The notes: generated by a model not told the origin, from the letters alone. A DNA stretch of 64,000 bases from Spongiibacter tropicus DSM 19543 (GCF_000420325.1 NZ_ATUS01000001.1:562463-626462); one strand, 5' to 3'; counted from the stretch's first letter, positions 47,419-56,663 are shown. Made by a program: numbers and translations.

Positions 47419-48491
47419 CAGTGCTGCTCCCGGCCGCGACGCGGTTTAATCTTGGTTTCGTGTTCCTTGTGTACCGTCAGCGCCGCTGGAATTTCCGCCA
47501 CGTCCATATAGAACTGGCTGTACCACTTACGGAGCATGTGTACCGGGCCATCGCCATCACACATCAGCGGATTGTCGATACGGACTTTGTTGTTCCAGAT
47601 ATCCACGTCCTGAATAAAGGAATCCACGCTCATCTGGGTGTAGGCGTCGACCATCGCAGCATTTTCGGCTTCGCTCAGTGAGGGGTCTTTGCGCACCATC
47701 ACCCCCAGTCGAATCACGAAATTTTCCATATCGATAGGCACGTGACTGACCAGCAAGTGCGTCGTCACCTCCCTGCCGTCCATCGAGCCGGTCATGGTGG
47801 TCGTCATATACGCCGGGCCTTCATAGGTGGCGACGGAGGTAAAGCCCTGCCCCTCATCCGCGAGAATATCGTGGCCGCCTGTCATCACCTGAGTATAGGT
47901 GTGACCGTCCTGAATATTTTTGAAGGTCTGTACCTGGGAGTAATGTACCGGTCCAAAGTGCGCCATATCGGCCATGTTATCCACCAGTTCACGGCAATTG
48001 GAATGGATGGTGAATTCCGCCATTTTCCAGTCCGACCACTCGCCGGAAAAATAGTCCTCGTTGCGCCGGGGGCGTTGCTCGGCAATCGGCGGCTGCCCCT
48101 CGGGGTCATGCCACACAAACGCCAGACCATTTTCTTCCAGCACGGGCATCGCCGGGATAACGGCCTTGGGAGGAATACGGTCCGCGTAGGGAATATCGTC
48201 GCAAACACCGTCACCGCCCCAGCTCCAGTGATGAAAGGGGCACTGCAGAGAGTTTCCGCAGACTTTGCCACGACTGAGGTCCGCGCCCATATGGGGGCAA
48301 TAGGAGCCCACCACATACAACTGACCGTCCTCTTCCCCCCGGTAGGCCACCCACTTACTGCCAAAGTAATTCATGGCTCGAGGCTCGCTGCCAAAACTGT
48401 CGGCTTTGCCAATACAATGCCAGCCGCGGGCATAACGCTCAGGCAGAGGCTTGGTTTCAATAATATAGGGCTTGCGAAGGGCTTGGTTCAT
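47418..48491 (-). CDS. Rieske oxygenase, KshA-like (3-ketosteroid 9-alpha-hydroxylase type)
   Basis: The 357-residue protein has the Rieske ligands Cys65-x-His67 and Cys84-x2-His87 and a non-heme iron site in DNMADMAHFGPVH (His178, His183). The AHFGPVH... TFKNI layout is that of KshA, which hydroxylates C9 of 3-ketosteroids and so opens ring B. The ATG at 48491 has AGAGG nine bases upstream; the ATG at 48500 is too close to it. It is first in a four-gene operon. The reductase KshB and the dehydrogenase KstD are not in the window. Confidence 0.83.
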   Translation of the reverse strand: MNQALRKPYIIETKPLPERYARGWHCIGKADSFGSEPRAMNYFGSKWVAYRGEEDGQLYVVGSYCPHMGADLSRGKVCGNSLQCPFHHWSWGGDGVCDDIPYADRIPPKAVIPAMPVLEENGLAFVWHDPEGQPPIAEQRPRRNEDYFSGEWSDWKMAEFTIHSNCRELVDNMADMAHFGPVHYSQVQTFKNIQDGHTYTQVMTGGHDILADEGQGFTSVATYEGPAYMTTTMTGSMDGREVTTHLLVSHVPIDMENFVIRLGVMVRKDPSLSEAENAAMVDAYTQMSVDSFIQDVDIWNNKVRIDNPLMCDGDGPVHMLRKWYSQFYMDVAEIPAALTVHKEHETKIKPRRGREQH

Positions 48492-48515
48492 GGCGGCCAT
48501 CCTCTGATTCTTATG

Positions 48516-48536
48516 CTGTTACAGACTTTGCAACAG
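48516..48536. promoter_or_regulatory. 21-bp near-palindrome upstream of the oxygenase operon
   Basis: CTGTTAC (48516-48522) and GCAACAG (48530-48536) are inverted arms with one mismatch around a 7-base centre. It lies 24 bases upstream of the KshA-like start codon, where a repressor would block the promoter or early transcription. The size suits a TetR- or GntR-type operator. No regulator gene is adjacent. Confidence 0.5.
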
Positions 48537-48576
48537 TTCGTAAGACGCAGAGTAAGTGGCTCGTCAGGCTGCCAAT

Positions 48577-48590
48577 TTGATCTGGATCAA
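48577..48590. promoter_or_regulatory. FNR/Anr-type site
   Basis: TTGAT-CTGG-ATCAA is a perfect match to the TTGAT-N4-ATCAA consensus of the oxygen sensors FNR and Anr. It is centred about 92 bases upstream of the KshA-like start and is the only perfect copy I noticed in the window. It suggests oxygen-linked control of the oxygenase-globin operon. Confidence 0.65.
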
Positions 48591-48607
48591 GGGGCGGATA
48601 GCGCCCC
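48591..48607 (-). terminator. Hairpin downstream of the DUF3365 gene
   Basis: GGGGCG and CGCCCC form a 6-bp stem with a 5-base loop. It is 50 bases after the DUF3365 stop on the minus strand, directly before the FNR-type site. The following TTGATC gives only a weak T tract, so termination strength is doubtful. Confidence 0.45.
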
Positions 48608-48656
48608 TCCAAACGGATGACCTGCAAATAGACGAGGTCGACGCGGGTCGCAGCAG

Positions 48657-49223
48657 CTATTTGACCGGGTAACGAAGGCTGAAAGCGCCGCGAATATCGC
48701 CAAGCTGGTAGCCTCGCGCTTGATCGTTGGGGTAGTACTTGGCCAATGCCGCTTCTACATCGGGTGCCACCTCACTGCCGTGGCAAGCCAGGCACAAGCC
48801 CTCGGTGGGCTGCGCTTTCATAAAGCGGTATTCGCCATCGACCTCGGCACTGTAGGCCAATGTTTCCGGGGATTCGCCCACCGCACGACGGGCATCAAAG
48901 TCTTCCAGCACACGGCGCTCGAGGGTATCAGGCAGCGCATTGGGGTTGCGGGCCTTCAAGCTGACGCGCTTGATCTGCCAGCCGCTCTCCTCACTGAGCG
49001 CCCGGGCAATCGCCGGGGCCGCCTCAGAGCAGACACTGACAGCATGTACTGGACCACCCTCTTGCATGGCTTGCTTGAGACGGGGTTTCAGCTGCCCCGC
49101 AAACTGCTTTACCAAGCTGACCGCATCCGCCTTTAGCGCGGCCTCGTTACCAGCAGCATGGGCTGCCGTTACCGTACCCAAAAGCGATGCCAATAAGATT
49201 GGAAAAAACCTGTGATGCCTCAT
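48657..49223 (-). CDS. Periplasmic c-type heme protein, DUF3365/Tll0287-like
   Basis: From MRHHRFFPILLASLLGTVTA the protein has 188 residues with a signal peptide ending near AHA. The C-terminal half holds one c-type heme motif (CLACHG) and the DUF3365 context (AVSVCSEAAPAIA, YRFMKAQPTEGLC, GDIRGAFSLRYPVK). The family includes heme sensor and electron transfer domains. A GAGAGCCGGG site precedes the ATG; an earlier in-frame start lacks one. The partner is unknown. Confidence 0.85.
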   Translation of the reverse strand: MRHHRFFPILLASLLGTVTAAHAAGNEAALKADAVSLVKQFAGQLKPRLKQAMQEGGPVHAVSVCSEAAPAIARALSEESGWQIKRVSLKARNPNALPDTLERRVLEDFDARRAVGESPETLAYSAEVDGEYRFMKAQPTEGLCLACHGSEVAPDVEAALAKYYPNDQARGYQLGDIRGAFSLRYPVK

Positions 49224-49324
49224 CCCGGCTCTCCTTGACTGGGTCGTGAGCGCTACACGACTCACTGCCTGTCAACACTATACCGCTTAATAGGGCCGGA
49301 CAATGCGGCACGTTGCCGCAGCAT

Positions 49325-50668
49325 TCACTCCTGCGTCGTGACCGACGGCGGCAAGGTGTCGTCGCCCAGCACCCGCTCCATGACGACACAGGCGGTCAGA
49401 TCACCACTCACATTCACCGCCGTGCGACTCATATCGAGAATGCGGTCGACGCCGAGAATCAGGGCTATCCCCTCCGCCGGCACGCCCATGCCCTGAACAA
49501 TCGTCGCCAGAATTACGATCCCCACTCCGGGAGTACTCGGCGAACCAATGGACGCCCCCACCGTGGTCGCCGCCAGTAACGCCAGCTGAGGCAGGCTCAG
49601 ATCGACGCCGTAGACCTGGGTCAGAAAGACCGCGGCGACGACTTGGTAAAGCGCCGTGCCGTCCATATTGACGGTCGCCCCGAGGGGCACCACAAACTGG
49701 GATACCGACGGTGAAACGTTTAGTTTGGTCTCGGCGGTCTTCATTGACAATGGCATTACGGCTGCCGAACTGGAGGTGGAAAATGCCAGTAGCTGTACAC
49801 CGGAGATCGCCCGCAGAAAAGCCAGCGGTGAACGCCGAGCAAACAGCGCCACAATCACCATATAAAACATCAGCAGCAATAACAGACCCAGCAGGACAGT
49901 CCCCATATAGCTGGCAACGCCGACAATGGCATCGAAACCCACCTGCACACTGATTTGTGCGAGCAGTCCGAACACCGCCGCCGGTGCCAGGGCCATTGCC
50001 CAACTGACAATTTTCATGGAAATGTCCTGGACCGACACACACAAGTCCAACAGCGGTTTCGCACGACGATCGCTAATCGATACCAGCGCAATCGCGACAA
50101 AAATCGCCAATACGACAATCTGAAACATGGATTCCGACACCAGTGCACTGCTGGGATTGGCGGGAATTAAACCGATGATCTGATCGGGCAGCGATGCCAT
50201 CGACAGCGGCTCAGCCACACCGACGACCGACGCGGGGGCCTCCAGATTCTCGATCGTGATGTATTGGCCCGGCGCCAGCCACAGTGCCACCGCAGCCCCC
50301 AGTGCGACCGCGACACAGGTAGTGGCGAGAAAGTACGGCGCTATGCGAAACCCGATGCGGCGCAAAAAGTCCGCATCTCCCGAACTGGCGATGCCGAGGA
50401 TAATGGACGACAGCACCAGGGGAACCACCACCATCTGAATAATGGCCAGAAACAGACGACCCGGCAGTGCCAGCCAAGCCGCCAGCAAGTTGGCGGTAGA
50501 CGCCTCAACCAACGCACCGCCACTGGGTGCCAAACTCAAACCCAGACCAATACCCAGAGCCATCGCCAACAGGATTTGCGCCCAAAGACGGCGGCGAAGC
50601 AAAAAGTCCAGCCGCGAAGCCAAACGGTAGGGCGTGCTGGGTACCAGCGGCGTGGGAAACAGGCTCAC
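49325..50668 (-). CDS. Dicarboxylate/amino acid:cation symporter (DAACS family)
   Basis: The 447-residue membrane protein has the glutamate transporter fold: the serine-rich loop FSTSSSAAVMPLSMK, the PLGATVNMDGTALYQ motif and the substrate-site region near GVPAEGIALILGVDRILD. Family members import glutamate, aspartate or C4-dicarboxylates with sodium or protons. Translation starts at GTG after AGGTGAGT. It follows the VIT family gene by 27 bases and is probably co-transcribed with it. Confidence 0.94.
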   Translation of the reverse strand: MSLFPTPLVPSTPYRLASRLDFLLRRRLWAQILLAMALGIGLGLSLAPSGGALVEASTANLLAAWLALPGRLFLAIIQMVVVPLVLSSIILGIASSGDADFLRRIGFRIAPYFLATTCVAVALGAAVALWLAPGQYITIENLEAPASVVGVAEPLSMASLPDQIIGLIPANPSSALVSESMFQIVVLAIFVAIALVSISDRRAKPLLDLCVSVQDISMKIVSWAMALAPAAVFGLLAQISVQVGFDAIVGVASYMGTVLLGLLLLLMFYMVIVALFARRSPLAFLRAISGVQLLAFSTSSSAAVMPLSMKTAETKLNVSPSVSQFVVPLGATVNMDGTALYQVVAAVFLTQVYGVDLSLPQLALLAATTVGASIGSPSTPGVGIVILATIVQGMGVPAEGIALILGVDRILDMSRTAVNVSGDLTACVVMERVLGDDTLPPSVTTQE

Positions 50669-50695
50669 AAACTCACCTCTGTATCGTATGCAGGT

Positions 50696-51394
50696 CTACA
50701 ACGCGACACCAAACAGGCGCCCCACCAGACCGGTCAGCGCCATGGCGCCAGCGCCCCAAAAGGTCACTCTCAAACTGGCTCGCAGGATCGGCGCTCCGCC
50801 GACCCAGGCCGACAGGGCGCCCAACGCAGCAAGAAAAAGAATACAGGCGATGGGCATCACCGAGAGCAGCAGGCCGGGCTTGAGCATCAGAACCAGCGCG
50901 AGTGGCAAGGCCGCGCCCACGCTGAAACTCAAGCCAGATGATATCGCCGCCTGCATCGGTCTTGCCTTCTGCTCTGGCGAAATACCGATTTCGTCGCGGC
51001 TGTGGGCATCCAGGGCATCGAACTCCATCAACTGGGTCGCCACGATATCGGCGGTATCGGCATCCAGTCCCCGCTGCCGATAAATATGCGCCAACTCGGC
51101 ATGCTCCTGACTGGGGTTCGCCTCCAGCTCCTGGCGCTCAAACTCAATATCGGCGTGTTCGATATCCGCCTGAGAGCTGACCGATACGTATTCACCGGCA
51201 GCCATCGACATAGCCCCGGCCACCAGCCCCGCAACCCCGCTGAGCAGCAGTGTGCCGTTGCTCGCACCGGCAGCGGCCATGCCCAGCAGCAGGCTCGCGG
51301 TGGAAACAATGCCGTCGTTAGCCCCCAGCACCGAGGCACGTAACCAACCGGCACGCCCTGTTCGATGGGGTTCACTGTGTGCGCTCTGCACCAT
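50696..51394 (-). CDS. VIT1/CCC1 family metal transporter
   Basis: From MVQSAHSEPHRTGRAGWLRA after AAAGGAAAG the protein has 232 residues. It has about five membrane helices and the family sequences LGANDGIVSTASLLLGMAAAG and GLVAGAMSMAAGEYVSVSSQ. A charged cytoplasmic segment at about 77-130, rich in Glu and Asp, acts as a metal-binding domain in relatives. Iron or manganese is the expected cargo. It lies upstream of the symporter gene on the same strand. Confidence 0.92.
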   Translation of the reverse strand: MVQSAHSEPHRTGRAGWLRASVLGANDGIVSTASLLLGMAAAGASNGTLLLSGVAGLVAGAMSMAAGEYVSVSSQADIEHADIEFERQELEANPSQEHAELAHIYRQRGLDADTADIVATQLMEFDALDAHSRDEIGISPEQKARPMQAAISSGLSFSVGAALPLALVLMLKPGLLLSVMPIACILFLAALGALSAWVGGAPILRASLRVTFWGAGAMALTGLVGRLFGVAL

Positions 51395-51531
51395 AATCGC
51401 CTTTCCTTTGGAGAGAAAAACACGCGCTATCGCCTGCTCGCCTGTCGCTGACGGCACGCCGGAATAGTATTCATTAAAGCAAACTCGGAATGCCAGTTCC
51501 CGGGGAGCGCCAGCAGCCTTGAACTGGCGAC

Positions 51532-51566
51532 AAAAAAAAGCCCGGTGTGAATAACCGGGCTTTTTT
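51532..51566. terminator. Bidirectional Rho-independent terminator after purC
   Basis: AAGCCCGGT and ACCGGGCTT form a 9-bp stem with a short loop, flanked by eight A on one side and six T on the other, so it works for both strands. It lies 30 bases after the purC stop and separates purC from the VIT gene. Confidence 0.93.
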
Positions 51567-51596
51567 CATCATCTGCATCACTCGCCGCAATGATAA

Positions 51597-52316
51597 TCAG
51601 GCATCAAAGTTCATGCCCAGGCGGCGTCCGACCAGTTCGTAGGATTCGACAACATTGCCCAGATCCTGACGGAAGCGATCTTTGTCGAGTTTCTCACGGG
51701 TTTCCTTGTCCCAGATACGGCAACCGTCCGGCGAGAACTCATCGCCCAGATAGATTTCACCGTCACTGAAAACGCCAAACTCCAGTTTATAGTCGACCAG
51801 CAGCATGCCGGCATCGAGAAACAGCGCCTTGAGAATATCGTTCACCTGATAGGTCAACTCACGCATACGCGTCATCTGGGCATCGGTCGCCCAGCCAAAA
51901 CTGCGGATATGCGACTCATTGATCATGGGATCATGCAGCGCGTCGTTTTTCAGAAAGGTTTCGAAGGTCGGCGGATTCAGCTCCAGACCTTCCTGCACAC
52001 CCAGACGCTTGACGATGGAACCGGCCGCAATATTGCGCACCACACACTCGATGGGCAGCATATCCAGACGTTTCACCAGCGCTTCACTGTCGTTCAGCAG
52101 ACGCTCGAAGTGGGTGGGCACACCCGCCTGCTGCAGCTTTTCCATAATGAAAGCATTGAACTTGTTGTTGACCATGCCCTTGCGATCGAGCTGTTCAACC
52201 TTAACGCCATCGAAGGCCGATGTGTCGTTTCTGAAAGTGAGAATATAGCGATCCGGATCATCGGTTTTGTACACCGATTTCGCTTTGCCCGAATACAACT
52301 CCTCGCGTTTTTCCAT
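51597..52316 (-). CDS. purC: SAICAR synthetase
   Basis: PurC joins CAIR and aspartate in purine synthesis. From [20 protein letters not shown] the protein has 239 residues, close to the 237 of E. coli. It has [27 protein letters not shown] and LVDYKLEFG for nucleotide and substrate binding. The ATG at 52316 follows GAGGCAG; an earlier frame start at 52328 is less supported. It ends the dapA-bamC-MBL-purC run. Confidence 0.97.
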   Translation of the reverse strand: MEKREELYSGKAKSVYKTDDPDRYILTFRNDTSAFDGVKVEQLDRKGMVNNKFNAFIMEKLQQAGVPTHFERLLNDSEALVKRLDMLPIECVVRNIAAGSIVKRLGVQEGLELNPPTFETFLKNDALHDPMINESHIRSFGWATDAQMTRMRELTYQVNDILKALFLDAGMLLVDYKLEFGVFSDGEIYLGDEFSPDGCRIWDKETREKLDKDRFRQDLGNVVESYELVGRRLGMNFDA

Positions 52317-52333
52317 GGTCTGCCTCATTCGCT

Positions 52334-53092
52334 CTATGCGATATCCAGCCAGCCGAAGCCAGCTTCTTGATCTGCCGACAGCAATGCCTCGCTGTTGGCC
52401 AAACTCGGTACCACCGCCGCCCTGGCCAGGTCGGGGGTATTGTTCTGTTCACTCAGATGGGCCATCACCACATGCTGAAGGCGTTCCACCGTGACACTGT
52501 TCAGTAAATCCGCCGCCTGTTCATTGTTCAGGTGACCCCAGTCACCGCCGACCCGCCGCTTCAGCGACGCCGGGTAAGGCCCCTGCTGCAACATTGGCAC
52601 ATCGTGATTGCACTCCAACAGCAGGGCGTCACAGTGTCCATACTGTTCTCTGACGAATGGCGTAATACTACCCAAGTCGGTGAGCAGCCCGAAGGTCTTT
52701 TTTCGGTGACACAGCACAAACTGACAGGGCTCACGTGCATCGTGTGGCACCGCCACCGGCAGGACATCAATACCGGCAATATCGATGTGCCGCCCCAACT
52801 GCAGAGGCTGCCAGTGTGCGAACTTGCGCATCTCACCGTAATCGGCGGTGCCGAAACTGCTGAACACAGGAATGCCGTATTTGCGCGCCAGCGGCAACAC
52901 ACCCTTTATATGGTCGCTGTGTTCATGAGTCACTAGAATCGCGCTGAGATCATCGGCGCGACGACCGAGCCGCGCCAGCCGCCGCTCGGTTTCCTTGATG
53001 GTAAAGCCACAATCAATCAGCAGGCAGCTTTGCTCGGTCTCGACCAGCGTGGCGTTGCCTTTGCTGCCACTGCCGAGCGAGGCAAAACGCAT
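52334..53092 (-). CDS. MBL-fold metallohydrolase (YycJ/WalJ-like)
   Basis: The 252-residue protein has the metallo-beta-lactamase motif [19 protein letters not shown] with zinc ligands, [18 protein letters not shown] at the N-terminus and [12 protein letters not shown] further on. The N-terminal GSGSKGN is typical of YycJ-type phosphoesterases or exonucleases. The ATG overlaps the bamC stop by one base (TGATG). The dapA-bamC-MBL-purC order is common in Pseudomonas-type genomes. Exact substrate unknown. Confidence 0.9.
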   Translation of the reverse strand: MRFASLGSGSKGNATLVETEQSCLLIDCGFTIKETERRLARLGRRADDLSAILVTHEHSDHIKGVLPLARKYGIPVFSSFGTADYGEMRKFAHWQPLQLGRHIDIAGIDVLPVAVPHDAREPCQFVLCHRKKTFGLLTDLGSITPFVREQYGHCDALLLECNHDVPMLQQGPYPASLKRRVGGDWGHLNNEQAADLLNSVTVERLQHVVMAHLSEQNNTPDLARAAVVPSLANSEALLSADQEAGFGWLDIA

Positions 53093-54099
53093 CAGTGCAG
53101 ATATCCCATAATGCGGTTGAGCAAGGCCTCCCGCTCTTCGGCACGCAGACGGCGGCCCTTCTGGTAATTGAGGAATATCAGTGCTTCGCCTTCGGCCACC
53201 GGCTTGAGTTCAACCACGTAGCGGCTGCGCTTGTCGCGATTGGCGTTAAAGAAGCGGCCCATCCAGCTGTCACTCTCGTCTTCGGGTGCGATATAGCTGA
53301 GCCAGTATTTGTTTACCGCGGGCGCTTCGTCTTCAATTTCGAAGCCCGCCTTGGTCAGAGCCAGACCCAATGCCGCCCAGGCGCGTTCGTAGGGCAGGAA
53401 GAGACGAAGATGGCGATTTTCCGCAGGGCCTTCCAGGAAGATTTTACCTTTGCTCTTGGTACCGCGCTCAGCGAGGATAGAGACAGCCCCCTGATTTTCG
53501 CTGTCCGCCAGGAACTGCGCCAGCACACGGGCAACCTGCCCCTCACGCTGGAAATCAGTGGACTCGGCCGGCCAGCGCGATTCGGCGCCGCCCTGCTGCA
53601 CAAGAATGTGAACCTCACTGGTGCCAACCTGAACGCCGTGTTCTAGACGGAAACGGAAACGCTCCAGAGGCTGGCCTTTTTCCACTTCGCGCCACTGGGT
53701 TTCCAGAATACCCTGAGAGTTATCGACTCGGGCCAGTTGCATGCCCGTGCGTTCGAGGAAGGTACGCACTCGCGGCCAGACCTGTCCCGGCTCGCCATCC
53801 AGCAGAATCCACTGCCGATCACCCAGCCGCTGAATACGGACTTCAGCCGTGCCGACGCTCTTGCTCAACTGCTCCGGACGTGGCACCTCAAATTCCCCCG
53901 GCAGGGCATTGTGGTCGCGAATACCCGGCACCACATATTCATCGTCCAGCGCCGGAGCCTGAACGCCTTGAGGCAGCACCAGCGCTTCGCTGAGCTCAGC
54001 CCGGCGGTAATCGTTGGAGCGGTCCCTAAAGGCACTGCAAGCAGTCAGGGCCACCAGGCCCAACATCAGAACAGGGTAACGGATGGTGCTAAAACGCAT
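53092..54099 (-). CDS. bamC: Outer membrane assembly lipoprotein BamC
   Basis: BamC is an accessory lipoprotein of the BAM complex. From MRFSTIRYPVLMLGLVALTA the protein has 335 residues with lipobox LTAC. An unstructured N-terminal part follows (NDYRRAELSEALVLPQG), then two helix-grip domains. A GTG four codons earlier is an alternative start; the ATG at 54099 has AAGAAG before it. The position directly after dapA is as in E. coli. Confidence 0.93.
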   Translation of the reverse strand: MRFSTIRYPVLMLGLVALTACSAFRDRSNDYRRAELSEALVLPQGVQAPALDDEYVVPGIRDHNALPGEFEVPRPEQLSKSVGTAEVRIQRLGDRQWILLDGEPGQVWPRVRTFLERTGMQLARVDNSQGILETQWREVEKGQPLERFRFRLEHGVQVGTSEVHILVQQGGAESRWPAESTDFQREGQVARVLAQFLADSENQGAVSILAERGTKSKGKIFLEGPAENRHLRLFLPYERAWAALGLALTKAGFEIEDEAPAVNKYWLSYIAPEDESDSWMGRFFNANRDKRSRYVVELKPVAEGEALIFLNYQKGRRLRAEEREALLNRIMGYLH

Positions 54100-54142
54100 T
54101 CGCTTCTTCACTTGTGTCAGTTAGCGCCCGAAACCGGGCAGG

Positions 54143-55018
54143 TTACAGCAGGCCAGCCTGCTCCAGCGCTTCGCGCACCTGCGGCTGCGCCGCATCACTC
54201 AGCACAGTCAGCGGCAGGCGAATACCGTCCTCAATCCGGCCCATGGCAAACAGTGCCCATTTAACCGGAATGGGGTTGGCTTCCACAAACAAACGCTCGT
54301 GCAAAGCCAGCAGCGGTGCATTGGCCGCTTCCGCAGCCGCGCGATCGCCAGCCATGGCCGCGTCACACATTGCTTTCATAGCAGCGGGCGCAACATTGGC
54401 CGTCACCGAAATATTGCCCTTGCCACCCTGAAGCATCAGTTCCATGGCGGTGGCGTCATCACCGGACAACACATCCATTTTGTCGCCAACCATCTCGATG
54501 AGTTCCCGACCGCGATTCACATCGCCCGTCGCATCCTTGATAGCGATGATATTGGGATGCGTCGCCAGCCGGGCGACGGTCGCATTTTGCATATCGCAAG
54601 CGGTCCGACCGGGCACATTGTACAGAATCTGCGGAATCGCCACGGCGTCAGCAATGGCCATGTAGTGACGGTACAGACCTTCCTGAGTCGGCTTGTTGTA
54701 ATACGGTGTCACCAGCAAGCAGGCATCGGCACCCACTTCGCGAGCGACTTCGGTCAGTTCGATCGCCTCGCTGGTCGAGTTGGCACCGGTTCCGGCGATC
54801 ACCTTGGCGCGACCGGCCACCTGATCAACGCAGGCCTTGATGAACATCTTGTGCTCGTCCATACCCAATGTCGCGGACTCACCACTGGTGCCCACAGCAA
54901 CGATGCCATCGGTACCCTGTTCAATATGCCATTCGATCAAGCGTGACAACGCCTGCCAGTCGATGCTGCCATCGCTGTGCATGGGTGTCACAAGGGCGAC
55001 AATACTGCCGGTAATCAT
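54143..55018 (-). CDS. dapA: 4-hydroxy-tetrahydrodipicolinate synthase
   Basis: DapA condenses pyruvate and aspartate semialdehyde, the branch point to lysine and diaminopimelate. From MITGSIVALVTPMHSDGSID the protein has 291 residues. Schiff-base Lys161 (AIKDATGD) and Tyr133 (LYNVPGRT) are at the E. coli positions. GTSGESATL binds pyruvate. A longer frame to 55144 is open but lies over the divergent promoter region. Confidence 0.97.
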   Translation of the reverse strand: MITGSIVALVTPMHSDGSIDWQALSRLIEWHIEQGTDGIVAVGTSGESATLGMDEHKMFIKACVDQVAGRAKVIAGTGANSTSEAIELTEVAREVGADACLLVTPYYNKPTQEGLYRHYMAIADAVAIPQILYNVPGRTACDMQNATVARLATHPNIIAIKDATGDVNRGRELIEMVGDKMDVLSGDDATAMELMLQGGKGNISVTANVAPAAMKAMCDAAMAGDRAAAEAANAPLLALHERLFVEANPIPVKWALFAMGRIEDGIRLPLTVLSDAAQPQVREALEQAGLL

Positions 55019-55201
55019 GCTCGGAACTCCGAAATCTGGTGCAAGCCGCCAATGGTACTGGGCGGAGCTACACAGCTCAAGGAAGATTTGCGTGTGAAAC
55101 ACAAAGCGCCGGAGCGCGAAACATTGCCGCGCGGCGCAGGTCAAAAGCGTATAATCACTAAGCTGGGCGAATCGCCGTTAACAACACAGGGAGAGACCAC
55201 C

Positions 55202-55687
55202 ATGAAAGCGGTAGCCACCGTATTACTATGCCTGTTTGCCATTGCCGGCAACGCCGCGCAGTGGCGAACCGACCCTCTCACCCCGCTGGACCGCCAGTAC
55301 ATGGAACAGCGCCAGCAAGAACTGAACAGTCTGGCTCAGATGTCGATGGGACGCAGTTTCGGCCACGGCCGCGACAGTGACCTCCGGCTGATACAGGAAA
55401 TCCTGGACCGCAAGCTGGTAAAGAAAGATGAGATAGCCAAACTGCAGGCCATGGGCATCATCATGGGCGAACATCTGCGCCGCGAAAACGGCCTGCGCTG
55501 GGTCATCTACGTGGACGCCAAGGGGCGCAGCCGCGCCTTGGAAGTCCCCGCCAAGGATGAATTCCTGTTTCCGGTCACCCAGATATCCAGCCGGGTGATT
55601 GTCGACGCTGACGTGGACGTAAAAGCCATTTATCAGCGACTGGAAAAGGAAATCACTGAAATCAAGAAAAAGATCATCGTTCGCTGA
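55202..55687 (+). CDS. DUF3806 domain exported protein
   Basis: The 161-residue protein starts MKAVATVLLCLFAIAGNAAQ after AGGGAGAG. It has a signal peptide, a conserved LDRQYMEQRQQELNSLA segment and GIIMGEHLRRENGLRWVIYVDAKGRS in the middle, consistent with DUF3806. The C-terminus is a charged helix (YQRLEKEITEIKKK). It is divergent from dapA. Function unknown. Confidence 0.8.
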   Translation: MKAVATVLLCLFAIAGNAAQWRTDPLTPLDRQYMEQRQQELNSLAQMSMGRSFGHGRDSDLRLIQEILDRKLVKKDEIAKLQAMGIIMGEHLRRENGLRWVIYVDAKGRSRALEVPAKDEFLFPVTQISSRVIVDADVDVKAIYQRLEKEITEIKKKIIVR

Positions 55688-55697
55688 GCCTCGGTGA

Positions 55698-56585
55698 CTA
55701 TACCCCGAGATAGAGCAGCAACAGCGGTATGGTGATAAAGCTGATCAGCGTCGAACTGACCACCAGGCCCGCCACAATGGCGGGCTCCCGCTGGTATTGC
55801 ATGGCCAGCAGATAATTAAACACTGCCGCCGGCATGGCCGACTGCAACAAAATGACGTTGCGCAGCGTGCCCTCCAACTCCAGAACGTAAACCGTCGCGA
55901 ACCCCGCACTCACCCCCAGCAGCAAGCGCACAACCCCCAGCAACAGTGCCCGTCCGGCTACCGCTACCTGCAACGACCCCAGCGACACCCCCAGGGTAAT
56001 CAGCATCAAGGGAATGGAAAGATTGCCCAGTAATCCCAGGGTGTTCGCCGCCGTCTGGGGCAACTCCCAGCCGAAAAACACCATGCACGCTGCAAAGAGA
56101 CCGGCATAGATCACCGGAGACTGGCTGACGGCTTTCACGGCCGCTCGGCCATTGAGCACCGCGACACCAAAGGAGAAATGGCAGAGGGTCGTCGCCAGAA
56201 AAACCCCCAGCGCCAGTGCCAAACCCTCATCGCCAAACGCAAACAGGCAGATCGGCAGTCCCATATTACCGAAGTTGCCAAATACCAGAGGAATCAGAAA
56301 GTCTCTCAGCGAGAAGCCCGCCAAGCGGCAGAACAGGACAGCAAAAACGGCGTTGACAGCCAACAGCACCAGTGCGGCGAGCAACACCGTGCCCAACAAC
56401 TCGGGCGACATGTTGATGCGCCCAAGGGTGGCGACAATCAGTGCTGGCGCCCCCACCCACATTACCAGACGACGCACAAACTCCTGATCGAAAGGCTGAT
56501 TAAAACGCAGCCACAACCAGCCCAGCGACGCACACAATAATACCGGCATCATCACCGGCATCAGCGGGGAAATCAGAGAGATCAT
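55698..56585 (-). CDS. AEC family transporter
   Basis: The 295-residue membrane protein has about ten helices in two similar halves of the auxin efflux carrier family (MLPV-type start MISLISPLMPVMMPVLL, FGNFGNMGLPICLFAFG, NLSIPLMLITLGVSLG). Bacterial members move malate, malonate or other carboxylates, but the substrate cannot be set from sequence. It is convergent with the DUF3806 gene. 78 bases separate it from the SDR gene that ends the F420 operon. Confidence 0.9.
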   Translation of the reverse strand: MISLISPLMPVMMPVLLCASLGWLWLRFNQPFDQEFVRRLVMWVGAPALIVATLGRINMSPELLGTVLLAALVLLAVNAVFAVLFCRLAGFSLRDFLIPLVFGNFGNMGLPICLFAFGDEGLALALGVFLATTLCHFSFGVAVLNGRAAVKAVSQSPVIYAGLFAACMVFFGWELPQTAANTLGLLGNLSIPLMLITLGVSLGSLQVAVAGRALLLGVVRLLLGVSAGFATVYVLELEGTLRNVILLQSAMPAAVFNYLLAMQYQREPAIVAGLVVSSTLISFITIPLLLLYLGV

Positions 56586-56663
56586 AAGAACCAGGGACTC
56601 AACTCATCGCGAAACGGCAGCACCGCGATTATGCGCTGCCAAGTGAGCCCCTGCAAAGGCGAC

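Noticed and set aside
48516-48536. LexA box
   Set aside because: The CTGT and ACAG ends are separated by 13 bases, not the 8 of the gammaproteobacterial LexA site.
47742-48620. Plus-strand open frame of 292 codons
   Set aside because: It is antisense to the KshA-like gene and its upstream region and shows no protein family features.
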